Shown here: positions 1-10,623 of the stretch, piece by piece
How the letters are laid out: every line of letters starts with the position of its first letter
How positions within the stretch are numbered: position 1 is the first letter of the stretch
Assembly: GCA_023052935.1 (NCBI GenBank)
Contig: CM041295.1
Span: 167,144,366 to 167,208,365, forward strand
Direction: 5' to 3'
Origin: Piezodorus guildinii
Taxonomy: Eukaryota > Arthropoda > Insecta > Hemiptera > Pentatomidae
DNA: 64,000 bases
The notes under the pieces: generated by a model
Databases searched by the model: none
What the model saw: only the letters and a program-made list of their open reading frames with translations
Told to the model about the DNA's origin: nothing
Translations under genes and position numbers: made by a program

Positions 1-1637
1 TATTTATTGAAAAATAATTAGTTTAATTAAAATTATGACTTTTTTGATGATATATCGGGTGTTCTTATAACATTATTTGAACTTTATTTGTTATCGCTTT
101 TACTCATTTATGTTACTGTTCCTATTTCATAAATATTTGATAGAGGGATCGTTTATAGTGTTTTTGGGAATACTAATAGAGTTTATGACATTTTTTTATA
201 GCTGGTTCATTTTAACTTAAATGAAAAGTGATTTAGAAGAATGCGCAATCGCGATGTAACGTCCAGTTCAAAAACGTAATCAGAACCTGCAAAAACACCA
301 TAAATAATTTTTACATCAAATTATAACATAATATCTACGGTATGTAGAAATTCCCAAGCGCATAAAAGAATAAAGCTCAAAACACGAAATCAGAATCCCA
401 TAAAACAAAACAAAGAAAGACCACTCTATCAAAATATAAAATGATATTAGCACTAAGTTGAAACGCGCGCGCGCTATAGAATAATCAGTCCAAAAAAAGT
501 TTTTCCATAACACCCCGAAAACACAAGTACAGATCCCTATAACAATAAAAAGATTAGAAGTAAATGCAAGTTGAAATGCGAACAAGCAACAATAAATACA
601 GCTCAAAAAACGCAATCACAAGACCCGCAAAGACAATTAATAACCTCTATATCAATAAAAAACATTAAAAGTAAATGCGAATTGAAATACACATGAGCGA
701 TAAAATATAAAGCTCGAAAAACGTAATCATAACCACCCGATAGCACATAAAGTAATCCCTATGTCAATGAAAAAGATTAAAAGTAAATGCGAGTTGAAAT
801 ACGCATGAGCGATAAAAAATACAGCTCGAAAAACGTAATCATAACCACCCGATAGCACATAAAGTAATCCCTATGTCAATGAAAAAGATTAAAAGTAAAT
901 GCGAGTTGAAATACGCATGAGCGATAAAAAATACAGCTCGAAAAACGTAATCATAACCACCCGAAAGCACAATAATTAATCCGTATATCAATAAAAAACA
1001 TTAAAAGTAAATTCGAGTTGAAATACGCATGAGCGATAAAAAATACAGCTCGAAAAACGTAATCATAACAACCCGAAAGCACAATAATTAATCCCTATAT
1101 CAATAAAAAACATTAAAAGTAAATGCGAGTTGAAATACGCATGAGCGATAAAAAATACAGCTCGAAAAAAGTATTCTTAACAACCCGAAAGCACATTAAT
1201 TAATCCCTATATCAATAAAAAACATTAAAAGTAAATTCGAGTTGAAATACGCATGAGCGATAAAAAATACAGCTCGTAAAAAGTAATCATAACAACCCGA
1301 AAGGACATTAATTAATCCCTATATCAATAAAAAACATTAAAAGTAAATGCGAGTTGAAATACGCATGAGCCATAAAAATACATCTCGAAAAATGTAATTA
1401 TAATACCCAAAAACACATTAATTATTCCCAAGAAGTATCCCTCCCCTCTAAAAATTCAAAATCAAGAACTATCTTAAAACTAAATAGACAATAATTAATT
1501 TTTTTAAATATTAGTTCGTAAAAAACAGAACTTGATATCAAATATCTAAAAAAAAAAAAAAAAAAATAGCGATAGGATATGCCAAAATTATTAAAAAAGT
1601 CATAATTTTAATTAAACTAATTATTTTTCAATAAATA
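1..1637. mobile_element. Non-autonomous element with 45-bp inverted ends and internal tandem repeats
   Basis: Bases 1-45 are the exact reverse complement of 1593-1637, giving a perfect 45-bp terminal inverted repeat; it may extend left of the window. No transposase reading frame lies between the ends. The interior holds degenerate sequence (about 46-535), an array of roughly 112-bp units (536-1420) and an A-rich stretch near 1550-1566. This is the layout of a MITE-like DNA transposon that has gained an internal satellite, a recognised route by which satellites spread. The superfamily is not identified, and a target duplication cannot be checked because the left flank is missing. Confidence 0.7.
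536..1420. repeat. Tandem array, about eight ~112-bp units
   Basis: The phrase TAAATGCGAGTTGAAATACG recurs about every 112 bases, for example near 784, 896 and 1120, with a downstream conserved block containing CAGCTCGAAAAACGTAATC. Central units are nearly identical. The first and last units are more diverged, as expected if homogenisation works inside an array. The array lies wholly between the inverted ends of the surrounding element. Confidence 0.85.
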
Positions 1638-1689
1638 AATAAATAAAACGGAATATTTAAGGCTAGAGTGAAGAAAAAGGTGACAGACA

Positions 1690-1893
1690 ATTGCTTTGGA
1701 AAAGGTAACATTTGAAATGGAAAAGGTGACATTTGAAATGGAAATGGTTACATTTGCTTTGGAAAGGGTTACATTTGAAATGGAAAGGGTTACATTTGAC
1801 TTGGAAAAGGTTACATTTGACTTGGAAAAGGTTACATTTGACTTGGAAAAGGTTACAATTGACTTGGAAAAGGTTACAATTGACTTGGAAATG
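1690..1893. repeat. 21-bp minisatellite
   Basis: About 9-10 copies of a 21-bp unit built on GGAAAAGGTTACATTTGACTT. The period is a multiple of three, so one frame stays open as a heptad repeat (E-K-V-T-F-D-L). That open frame is a by-product of the period and not evidence of a gene. It ends a few bases before the 3' junction of the jockey copy at 1902. Confidence 0.9.
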
Positions 1894-1901
1894 CTATAAA
1901 T

Positions 1902-2710
1902 AAAAAGTTGGCAAATAAATAAACATTATACAAACAATGGTAACTATATACAATATATACAACTGCTAAGGGGACCCCAGATTGGGCTTTTCACTCCACT
2001 TGTGTTGAAAAAAGCGGAATCCAAGAGATCCCAGCGCCTCTCTGCCGCATCACTGGTTTGAGCCAGTAGAGGCTGAGTTAGGGCGCAATAGTCACAAACA
2101 TACAGTTCATGAGTGGAGGATCTGACCAGTGTCAGAACTCCAGTATAAATGTTTACAGAACGTCGCGGGGCCACTGCCGTTTCAATCTTCGTGGAGGATT
2201 GTAGGGGTGGGTGGAGCTGGAGAGGGATTGAGCAATAGGATTAGGATAATGAAGAAGGTTCTGATGGAATTTTGAAAATTTGGATGGTACCAGGTCTAAA
2301 ATAAATGGAATATTAAGGTCGTGGTGTAAGGTACAGTTGGAAACATAATAGGGAGCATTAACTATTGTTCGTAGGACTTTGGATTGGAAGGATTGGATGC
2401 GCTTGATATTAGAATATTTAGCTGTCCCCCACAGTTCAAGTCTGTAGGCCCATATAGGTTTCAGTATTGTCTTGTATATTAGTAATTTGTTGTCAACTGT
2501 AAGATGAGATTTTCTGTTTAATAGTCTGTATAACTGGCCGAATCGGCGGTTGAGTTCTTTTCTTTTAAGTCTTGTATGTGGGTTCCACGTTAGTCTTTTG
2601 TCTAGTAAAATACCCAGATACCGGACTGTGTCTGATAAAGGAAGCGGTATGGAATTGAATTTAACTGTTGGGCAGGATTTGCGTCGAAGGGTCAAGGTGA
2701 CGTGGGTGCA
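1902..2710 (-). pseudogene. 5'-truncated jockey (J1 family) retrotransposon, C-terminal RT region
   Basis: On the minus strand the sequence matches the 3' part of the intact J1 element at 41611-46385. It has the same ORF2 C-terminus, ending W-P-R-D-V-L and stop at 2153, and the same 3' UTR blocks. About 185 codons remain open, covering the region after the RT catalytic motif. Homology stops abruptly near 2710, where J1 continues with C-T-H-V-T-F preceded by K-V-N-E-S-K; this is a typical 5' truncation from incomplete reverse transcription. The last ~230 bases of the J1 3' UTR and the poly(A) are also missing, and a minisatellite stands in their place. Divergence is modest, so the copy is fairly young but cannot move by itself. 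Confidence 0.9.
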
Positions 2711-2782
2711 AAGATAACAATTAGAGTTAACAATTATAATACAATAATAAAGATAACTATTAGGGTAAACAATGATAAACAT

Positions 2783-2819
<37 letters not shown>

Positions 2820-3383
2820 CATATTATGCCTCCTGAAGGCCTTCCCTGATGAAGAAATGGTCTAACTTCTCTGACGACCAAATCCTACTGGGAAGTGTTG
2901 ATTAATTATCATGCTTTATATTGGAAATTAAGATTTTCCTTCAGGAAGGCTTTGGAATTAACCCTAGCGGGATTGAATGTTTTGCCCAAGATAAATTTTG
3001 TAGCACTTAACTTTCTTCTAAAGAAATGCGTTGTCAGACTTAGGCTGCAATCTTGTAGTACCTAGACCCTTTGTAAACATTGTTCCTTTAAATGTGTTTG
3101 CTATTCGCCCATGGTCTATATCATGACGTATCCAGGACAAGATACTACTATTTCAAAGTAGTATTCCTTGGTAAAAATACTCTCGGAAAATGAAAAAATC
3201 TCTTGTTCTACAAGGATTTTGTCTACTTGAAGTTGTATAACAGTAAGGCCAGCAATTATCCAAGCTTTTGTGCCACACACTCAATAGAAGCACCATAAAG
3301 TGCCCAGCTCAGAGGAGAAGGGAATCTATTATCTACAGTGTATAAATTGGAATTTAATTTTAAAAAATAAATAAATACTAATA
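2711..3383. other. No gene recognised; (AT)n at 2786-2818
   Basis: An (AT)n microsatellite of about 33 bases is followed by about 550 bases of less AT-rich unique-looking sequence, around 2820-3350. No open frame or splice-bounded exon could be supported. It may be old transposon or UTR sequence. Confidence 0.5.
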
Positions 3384-5850
3384 ATAATAAATTCTTTATT
3401 TATTCTGGGATAAGTCCCTTCATAATAATATTACAAATTTCACATAAAGAAACTTTAATGTCTTAGAGTACAATAAAATAATAAACATAAAGACAAATAT
3501 CAACTCTAATAATAAATTAAAAGGTACCTTCTAATAATCAATAACACAACCATAAAAAATAAAATAAATAAAAAATGTCCATATATATGTATATATCAGT
3601 CTTAGAGTATCTCTGATAGGATAAGGTTGTTAGTTTTGTGTCTCTAGCTTCTGCTTCTATTTGAACATATACATTGCTTATTTTTAAGTGAAATTCTGTT
3701 AAACATAGGATACCTCAACCAGGTAACATATAGTCTATTTGTTATTGCTAAATCCCGAAATAGAAAAAAATAAAAATAAAAATTTGTAGAGTTTGTGAGC
3801 CAGAGTACAGTAGTAGTGGGGACAATCCGTGTCCCAGGTTTTTTTGAGGTCATTTGAAAATTGGATAGAAAGGAAGTGATTGAATAGTCGGGATTTAAAG
3901 GTAGGAAGAGTGTCAGAGTGACGAATATATGAAGGAATAGAATTCCATACGGACGAGGAACGGATGAGGAACGATCTGTCGAAAGCTGCGGTTCGATGAG
4001 GCGTTATATACAGGTCTGAAGACCGTGAACGAGTATTGCTGGAGTGGATGGAGGATTTAAATGAAAGTATATCAGAGATGTACGATGGACGTTGAGATCG
4101 GAGAACTTGGAAGAGAAAGAATGCCAGGAAGTAATTAGAACGGTAGGATGGGTAAAACCACTTTAACTCCTCGTAGAATCGGGTTACAGAGGTGTCCCTG
4201 GATATCCCAAAGATGAAACGTACCAGACAGTTAAATAGTCGTTTTAGTTTAGCTTCAAGATCCCCAGAGACACCCCCATACACCGCACAACAGTAGTCAA
4301 AGCGGGAGAATATTAGTGAGCAAACCAGGAGTCTACGGGTTTCAAATGGAAGAAGGTGACGGTGATGATTTAGGAGTTTTAAGGTGGATATGGTGCGTCG
4401 AAAGATTTCAGAGAAAGAGTTTGAGCGAGGGTGATCCCAAGGTTTTTAACGGTTTGGTGAAAGGTTATTGGATTATTATTGAGGAACAGTGTTGGGATTG
4501 GAGGAAGGGTTTTAAGGAGGGGATTGGAGCCTATTACAATCGCCTTTGTCTTCTCTGCACTTAACTTAAGCTTGTTGGCTGATGTCCAATTACTAATTCT
4601 GTTCAAAAGTTCTTGAAGTTTTTCAGTCGCTTGTAATAGGTCCGAAGGAGGGAAGGATAGGTAAATGTGGATGTCATCTGCATACATATGGTATTGGGAG
4701 TGATATATATGATGGGGAAGATCATTGATATAAATAGCAAACAGAGTGGGAGATAGTGATGAACCTTGAGGAACGCCACAGGATAGAGGCAAAGTCTTGG
4801 AAGGAGGTTGGTCTGGAACTACCACGTACTGTGAGCGGTCGGATAGGAAGGATTTGAACCAGCATAAAGAACTGTTGGATAATGGGAGTTTTTTTAGTTT
4901 AGTTAGAAGGATTGTATGGTCAACGGTATCGAAAGCTTTGGAAAAATCTAGGAGAATTAGAATGGTTATTTTTTGGTGTTCATTGGCGGATTGGAGGTCT
5001 TGGATTATTTTTAGGAGAGCAGATTGTGTTGAATAACCTGGTCGGAAGCTGGATTGGAGTGGATTGATAAGGGAACGTTCTTCTAGAAAATTTGATAACT
5101 GATTTTGAACAATGCGTTCCACTGATTTAGAAAGATTTTAAAGCAGAGATGTAGGACGGAAGTCGGATGGTAAGGAAGGATTAGGAATTTTATTTAGTGG
5201 TCGAACTAAGGCGGTTTTCCAAGATGTAGGGAAAATGGAGTTTTGCAAGGAAAATTTGTAAATATGATATAGGATCGGTATAAGAGCTGGGAGACAGGAT
5301 TTAATTAATTTTACTGGAATGTTGTCCGGTCCGTAATCGTTTGTGTGGGATTTATGAATAGTAGTTATTAGTTCGTCGTATGGAACATGGGAAAAGAAAA
5401 AAATTTCTGGATTGAAACTATGATGTTGAATATCGGTTGTGGAAGATGAACGAGGAGATAGGGATACGAAATAATTATTGAGATCGTCTAGTGCAACAGG
5501 GATGGTATTGCATTTATTGGATTCTGGAAGGGATAATTTTCGGAGTATTTTCCATTTGGATTTAGAATCTGGAGCATTGGAAAGGGAGCTATGAACGTAG
5601 TGGGATTTAGCACGTCGTACTGTTTCTTGGGGTTCATTACGGAGAAGTTTAAAACAAGTATAATCACCTGGAAAGCGAGTTCGGCGAAATTTCCGTCTTG
5701 CTGCCTCTCTTATTTTCATCACATCTCTTATTTCAGGAGTCAACCAAGGAGCAGTGGGACGGCGGCGTAAGGTTTGGGTTTTTAAGGGAGCATGCCTATC
5801 TAGTAAGGATTTCAGGTTTGAGGTGCGTGTTTATTCGAAGACCTGTAGGA
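3384..5850 (-). pseudogene. 5'-truncated CR1/L2-like non-LTR retrotransposon, reverse transcriptase
   Basis: The minus strand encodes most of a non-LTR reverse transcriptase. In order: a linker and RT fingers (5138 to about 5832), palm motifs L-D-F-S-K-A-F-D-T-V-D-H, G-V-P-Q-G-S and Y-A-D-D (4379-5122), then the thumb/C-terminal region (3735 to about 4400, with L-W-N-S-I-P-like text). The catalytic Y-A-D-D is intact. The frame is broken by an in-frame TAA near 5135 and a frameshift near 4395. The apurinic endonuclease is absent because the copy is 5' truncated at about 5850. The 3' end on this strand runs into AATAAATAAAGAA and TTATTATTAG repeats, like the short-repeat tails of CR1/L2-type elements. 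Clade assignment within CR1/L2/Daphne is by motif style only. Confidence 0.85.
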
Positions 5851-6095
5851 TTAGGCTCGTAAAAAAACTATCCCCACCACTAACACTCAACGGCACCAAG
5901 TATATAAAGTTTTTATTTTGCATAGTTTTAGAAGTTGATTATTAATATTAACTATACTGCAATATATAGTTAGTTACCTATTGAGGATAATCAATTTGTA
6001 AAGTTGAAAGGTTCGAATGTTCTGTAGAAATAAAACAAATGTCACAAGATAAAGGGCAGAGTTCTATACACTACAACATCTACTCTAAGACTGAA

Positions 6096-6136
<41 letters not shown>

Positions 6137-6589
6137 AAACAAAAAATAAATAAAAATTATATATAATGATTGAAATTTTAAATGTGTCTAAACATGTAAA
6201 ATAATGTATGTTGCAGAACTGTAAATTTAAAGTTTTTCAGTAAAAGTATTATTTTATTCTATTATATAAGAAAATAGACTTATATTTACAAATGTAAGTT
6301 TAATATTCAATTTAATAAATAAAAATGCAAAATAAAATAGTACATTCCACTAAATTTTATTTGGAAGAATTGAAGTAATATTGTATATAATTCAGGCTTG
6401 TACTGCACTTTATAAAGGTATAATTGTAATATTTATATAAAAGGAATCAATAAAATCAAATAAAATACACAGTATTTTTGTTTCCTTATCCTGTGCATAG
6501 TAAAACTCTCTCTTTTTACAGTTTGTTAGAAATACGTAATAAGGATTTTTTAAAATAATTAAGACAACTGAGTCAAGATTTAAGTGAGG
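5851..6589. other. AT-rich interval with (AT)n at 6097-6133
   Basis: Very AT-rich; the only clear structure is an (AT)n run of about 36 bases. No coding sequence or RNA gene seen. Confidence 0.6.
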
Positions 6590-6850
6590 ATTTGACTACC
6601 AGGAAAGAAGAATCCAACCTTAAACCATCAAATGATAAAGAAATAATGGATGCTATAGATTGGCTAAAGAATGATAGGGCCCCTGGAGCTGATGATCTGC
6701 CTACCGTACTCTTCAAATATGGGGTGAGAAAATAGAGAGGTTTAAGGGTCTTATATTAACCATTTGGGAGGAAGAAGTGCTGCCTGAAGACAGGAAAAAA
6801 TCGATAATATGTCTTATTTTTAAGAAAGGAGACAAATTCCAGTTTCAGAT
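6590..6850 (+). pseudogene. RTE-like reverse transcriptase fragment
   Basis: Read on the plus strand, the sequence gives a fragment with A-P-G-A-D-D-L-P, then L-F-K-Y-G-G-E-K, then I-W-E-E-E-V-L-P-E-D, then I-C-L-I-F-K-K-G-D. This is the conserved linker and first RT motifs of RTE/BovB-type elements, where (K/R)APGxDGIPxELLKYGG and LPxDWKxxxIxPIxKKGD are standard. One base is missing near 6722, which creates a TAG. The fragment is truncated on both sides, about 85 codons long, and inert. Confidence 0.75.
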
Positions 6851-7735
6851 TTTTTCGATATTAAAAATAAATTGAAATGGTAATACATTGAATATATAAA
6901 ATACTAAACAACATAATTTACTTTGCTAAAAGTCATTGCACACATTTTTTCCACAATGACAACAAAAGGAAATTAATGTAACTTAGAAGGCATTTGTATG
7001 TTCAGTTATAAGTTATTTATGATTGTACCAGGCATTATTCCATTTACTGAGTCATTAATTGGTGAATGAACTTTGCATGAAAAGATAAATTTCACTATTT
7101 TACATAATTCATTCAGATGCCATCATAAAACTTTGTATATTACCATTAGAAATATATTTTTTAAATACAAATCTTAATCTTTATATACAAATTAAAATTA
7201 TCAATTATTAAAAAAAAAGTGCTATTCTGCATAACATTAGGATTATAAAATTTGTGTACATTACTCAAGAACTAAAGAAGACAAAACTGAAATTTTGCAT
7301 TATTTTTTTTCATAACTTATAGTTATCTATCATAACATAGTTAAAAAAACTCATTGATACTTATAATAATATAGTTACAAAAATTCATTGATTTCTGAAA
7401 CATTAAGTTCCACACCATTAGTTGATGTGACATGGAATGGCCTTCACACAAAATAGAGCAACATGGCTTCATAGGAAACTATTTACAGTGAACTCAATAG
7501 GGTTTAAGCTATACTAACAATACATTACAAGGCACTGGATTATTATATTGTATATTGTCACAACAATAGCTAGATTTCATTAAAACTAGGTAATTACGTA
7601 ACACTTAGATGTGATATTGACATAATTATTAAAAATATTATAAGATATTAGAATAACATTGAATGAAGTATTTCTTTGTAGCGTTAACTTTTTTACAAAG
7701 TATTCTTTATATCTGGAGCCAAAAATAAGGTAATA
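6851..7735. other. AT-rich interval, nothing recognised
   Basis: Low-complexity AT-rich DNA. If the exon at 7736-7854 is real, its 3' UTR would lie here on the minus strand. No clear AATAAA signal was seen immediately downstream of its stop. Confidence 0.5.
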
Positions 7736-7854
7736 TTAAATAGTTGAAAGTGGGATTCTACTGAAGAGATAGAAGGTGTAGACTTTGGCACGAGGAGAAC
7801 CACGATTAATAACATATCTGTGAATTCTTCCAGTGCCAAGACCCACATCCATCA
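7736..7854 (-). CDS. Candidate terminal exon of an unidentified host gene
   Basis: On the minus strand a possible acceptor (TATTCGCAG) is followed by an open frame of 38 codons that begins after two bases of a split codon. It reads M-D-V-G-L-G-T-G-R-I-H-R-Y-V and ends S-R-I-P-L-S-T-I and stop at 7736-7738. Base composition is clearly more GC-rich and codon-like than the surrounding AT-rich DNA, which argues for an exon. The pyrimidine tract is poor, there is no obvious poly(A) signal, and I do not recognise the protein. It could instead be a scrap of an old transposon ORF. Confidence 0.35.
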
Positions 7855-8355
7855 CTGCGAATACTGATGAAATTTAGTAACAAAGTGTTTATACTTGGCT
7901 TATAAAAATAATTTTTTTTTATAAACCGCTTTTCAAAAAGTTATTAAATGTTCCAATAAAGAGATTCCAAACACATGTATTTTCAGGCCCTGAAACAAAT
8001 ATAATTAGTTGTTAAAGTTTATTTTTTTGCTGAAAAAAGTTTTTTGATAAATGGCCATTTTAAAAATGGTAATTTTTAATAATGATAAAAAAATAAATAA
8101 AAAAAACCTAAAAGGTAATAAATTAAATCTCATTATATCATGTAATTGTAATAATAATAAAAAAAAAAAAAAAATGACAATTTTCCAATTTAGAAGAGGT
8201 ACCTATCTGATTTGTATTTAACTAGATTGCAAGATAATAAATAAAATGTTATCTGCAAACTATTAAGACAAACCTAAAAATCTGTACTGATGAATTTTTC
8301 TATAGTAGATGAATTCTGTAAATAAATATTTTAGTGTACTTCTAAAAGAGATGTT
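7855..8355. other. AT-rich interval, nothing recognised
   Basis: Homopolymer A and T runs and AAT repeats; no coding or RNA feature supported. Confidence 0.5.
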
Positions 8356-8888
8356 ATGAAGAATGCTGCTAAAACATTTCTTGTAGGCAGTATTTATAAT
8401 AATAATAATAATAATAGTAAAATTTATTGGGATCACCTTATCATAAAGGACCATACAGTTTTAAATAATCGGCCTGACATTTTAGTTATTGACAAAAATA
8501 GAAAACTGGCACAGATTATTGAGATAGGTGTCTCATCGGATGATAATCTTAAAAAAACTGTCTCCGAAAAGAAAAGGAAATACCAGGAACTGGCAGAGGA
8601 GCTTAATTAACTCTACGGATTAGAGAGCTGTGGGATATACCCAATTATGTTATCATGTAATGGCCTGATTTCAGAGAGTACGCTAGAATCAATCCAACAA
8701 CTAGAGCTACCTATAAAGATTCTAGCGGAGATTCAGTGAGCAGTCGTTTTAGGAACAGCAGCCACTGTTTGAAAATTTTTAAATATAACATGATTAGAGC
8801 CTAACCCTTGACTCATTGAGTCTGGGTAGGTGAAAATTCCCAGTGAAAGCTAAGGAAGTGTGGAATTCTAAAATAATAATAATAATAT
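8356..8888 (+). pseudogene. R2-type retrotransposon 3' end, RLE endonuclease fragment (copy 1)
   Basis: Translation gives K-I-Y-W-D, N-R-P-D-I-L-V-I-D, I-I-E-I-G-V-S, K-Y-Q-E-L, then Y-P-I-M-L-S and a K-F-L-N-I-like end. This is the C-terminal domain of RLE-bearing (R2-like) non-LTR elements, where P-D and the later acidic residue belong to a PD-(D/E)XK nuclease fold. Three in-frame stops lie in the remaining ~145 codons, near 8608, 8740 and 8770. The 3' UTR carries a CCCTTGACT...GGGTAGGT block and ends in (AAT)n at 8871-8888, both shared with copy 2. An internal AAT run replaces residues just before K-I-Y-W-D. Endonuclease function is a family inference; the copy is dead. Confidence 0.7.
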
Positions 8889-8920
8889 GGTTTAAAAAAA
8901 GTCACTTGTTTACCGAAATG

Positions 8921-9596
8921 GAAGGATTTATTTTGGCCATACAAGATCAAGTGATTTCAACCAATGCGTAAAGGAAATACATTTGTGGAGAGAATAAAAG
9001 TGAACAATGTCGTCTTTGTAAAACGGCTATAGAGTCTATCCAACATATATCATCTGATATATCATCAACATATGCCTGGGTGTCAGGCATTGGCAGGGAG
9101 AGAATACCTTATGAGGCATAATAACTTGGCAAAAATTATTCACCAGTCGCTGGCATTATCATACCAAATGATAGCAGACAACAAGCCAGATGTAGTGGTT
9201 ATGGATCAAAATGTAAAATGCGGCTATGTCATCGATATTGCTATCCCGAATGATAACAATATCGACAAAACCATTGCAGATAAAATATGAAAATATCAAG
9301 ATCTGTGCCAGGAACTATGTCAACTCTATAGGCTGAAGCATAGGAAGGTATATCCGATAATTATTTCATGCAACGATCTCATTCCAGATGACACCATTCT
9401 AGCAAATAAAAACTTAAAGATGCCCGAAAAGGTTCTGGAAGAAGGACAGAAAGCAGTTCTCCTCGGTACAGCCAGCATCATCAGGAAATTCTTAAATATA
9501 GTTTAGCATTGTTTGCCTAGCCCTTGACTTTGGTCCGGGTAGGTAAATAGTCTGGCAAAGCCAAGAAAATTTGCAATAAAAAATAATAATAATAAT
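8921..9596 (+). pseudogene. R2-type retrotransposon 3' end, CCHC finger plus RLE domain (copy 2)
   Basis: The longest of three tandemly placed copies. Order: a CCHC finger of the form C-R-L-C...H...C near 9020-9080, the R-E-Y-L-M-R-H-N motif, then N-K-P-D-V-V-V-M-D, V-I-D-I-A-I-P, K-Y-Q-D-L, Y-P-I-I-I-S and a final R-K-F-L-N-I-V with stop at 9504-9506. A CX2CX7HX4C finger followed by PD-(D/E)XK is the hallmark layout of R2-type elements. Defects: a TGA after D-K-I near 9288 and a small local duplication (ATATATCATC twice, 9045-9070) that disturbs the finger. The 3' UTR block GCCCTTGACT...GGTCCGGGTAGG and the terminal (AAT)n match copy 1. The RT core is absent through 5' truncation. Confidence 0.75.
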
Positions 9597-9838
9597 CATC
9601 AACAGGTGATTGGATTAAAATGAACATTATTAAATGACTTAATGGTGTATTATAAATACAATCCTAAAGACCTCATCCAGAAGGAGGGATAAGGCTGAAT
9701 TGGAACCAACTGTTTATAACAGACCATACTGTAACCCAAAACATTCATTCTTTCTGATTCATGGTAATTACAAGACAGCTGAATGGATAACATTGTATCA
9801 TTCGATGACTTTACTAGTTCAGTCTGCACTACAAAATA

Positions 9839-10057
9839 TTGAATGATTCAAACTCTAACATCCAATTTAAAGAAACTGTACGCACTGGATTAAATTGTAA
9901 TGAGGTCAATTGTAATGATATGATACCATTGGCCACTATGGAAGGTTCTGAACAGTTCTGGACAGTTATAATAAATGATGCCCAGAAAGCTTGGCAGTTG
10001 AACATAGCAAGGATTGTAAGGAGGTTCCTAAATATTGTAATATACACATTTTTTTAA
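9839..10057 (+). pseudogene. R2-type retrotransposon C-terminus (copy 3, short)
   Basis: A 72-codon open frame ends with Q-K-A-W-Q-L-N-I-A-R-I-V-R-R-F-L-N-I-V, matching the last helix of the RLE domain in copies 1 and 2 (Q-K-A-V-L-L-G-T-A...R-K-F-L-N-I-V). The N-terminal half is poorly matched and probably degenerate. It lacks the shared 3' UTR block, perhaps because the LTR element starting near 10097 landed just downstream. Confidence 0.5.
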
Positions 10058-10096
10058 TATAATTATAGTATTTATTTATTTATTATTTGATTATTG

Positions 10097-10503
10097 TGTT
10101 AGGCAGACTAACAATAGAATAATAAGTAAAATTTAAATAACAGCTCCTATTTGGTTGTTTGTTTACAAACATAGCCTCCATTTTGGATGCTAAGAAAAAA
10201 TGTCACTAGCAGGTATCTTTATACCTGTAGGGTCAGAGTTTTGTCAGAGAGTTTCAAGGATGACTTGTAGGAGTGAGGAGCTGCTGTATGAATATGAAGA
10301 AACAGTGTTAGCCTGGTTACATATTGTTTGTATTATTTTTGGAAGTTATTATTATGATTAAAAAGTTATATCAAAGATTGTGTGCCTGATTGTCAAGAAC
10401 CCATACTATACCCTCAGAGTAAAATGAGTTATAATGAAGTAAATATTGTGTTAATTGATTTTTTTTATAAAAGAATATTTAAAAAAAATAAGAATATTAT
10501 ACA
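10097..10503 (+). repeat. 5' LTR
   Basis: The right part (from about 10232) pairs with 12656-12924. The left limit is taken at TGTTAG near 10097, where TGTTAGGCAGACTAACA forms a short palindrome like an LTR tip. That limit is a guess because the partner LTR is truncated there. It ends TTATACA immediately before the primer-binding site. Confidence 0.6.
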
Positions 10504-10506
10504 ATT

Positions 10507-10517
10507 TGGCGCCCAAC
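10507..10517 (+). promoter_or_regulatory. tRNA-Lys-type primer-binding site
   Basis: TGGCGCCCAAC, three bases after the 5' LTR. This is the canonical start of a minus-strand primer site complementary to the 3' end of tRNA-Lys. It fixes the LTR boundary and the element's orientation. Confidence 0.8.
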
Positions 10518-10623
10518 TAGGTGTGGCTTAATTTGTTAAAAATTAAGACCACGACAATCAGTGCACAATTTGTATTTTAATAAGTTTTTTAAGTGTTATT
10601 TGTGTTAATTGTGAGCAAACAAT

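Noticed and set aside
316..615. 99-codon minus-strand frame with hydrophobic character
   Set aside because: It lies in degenerate repeat sequence inside the inverted-end element, with no domain.
1696..1899. 67-codon ORF of E-K-V-T-F-D-L heptads
   Set aside because: It is the translation of a 21-bp minisatellite, open only because the period is a multiple of three.
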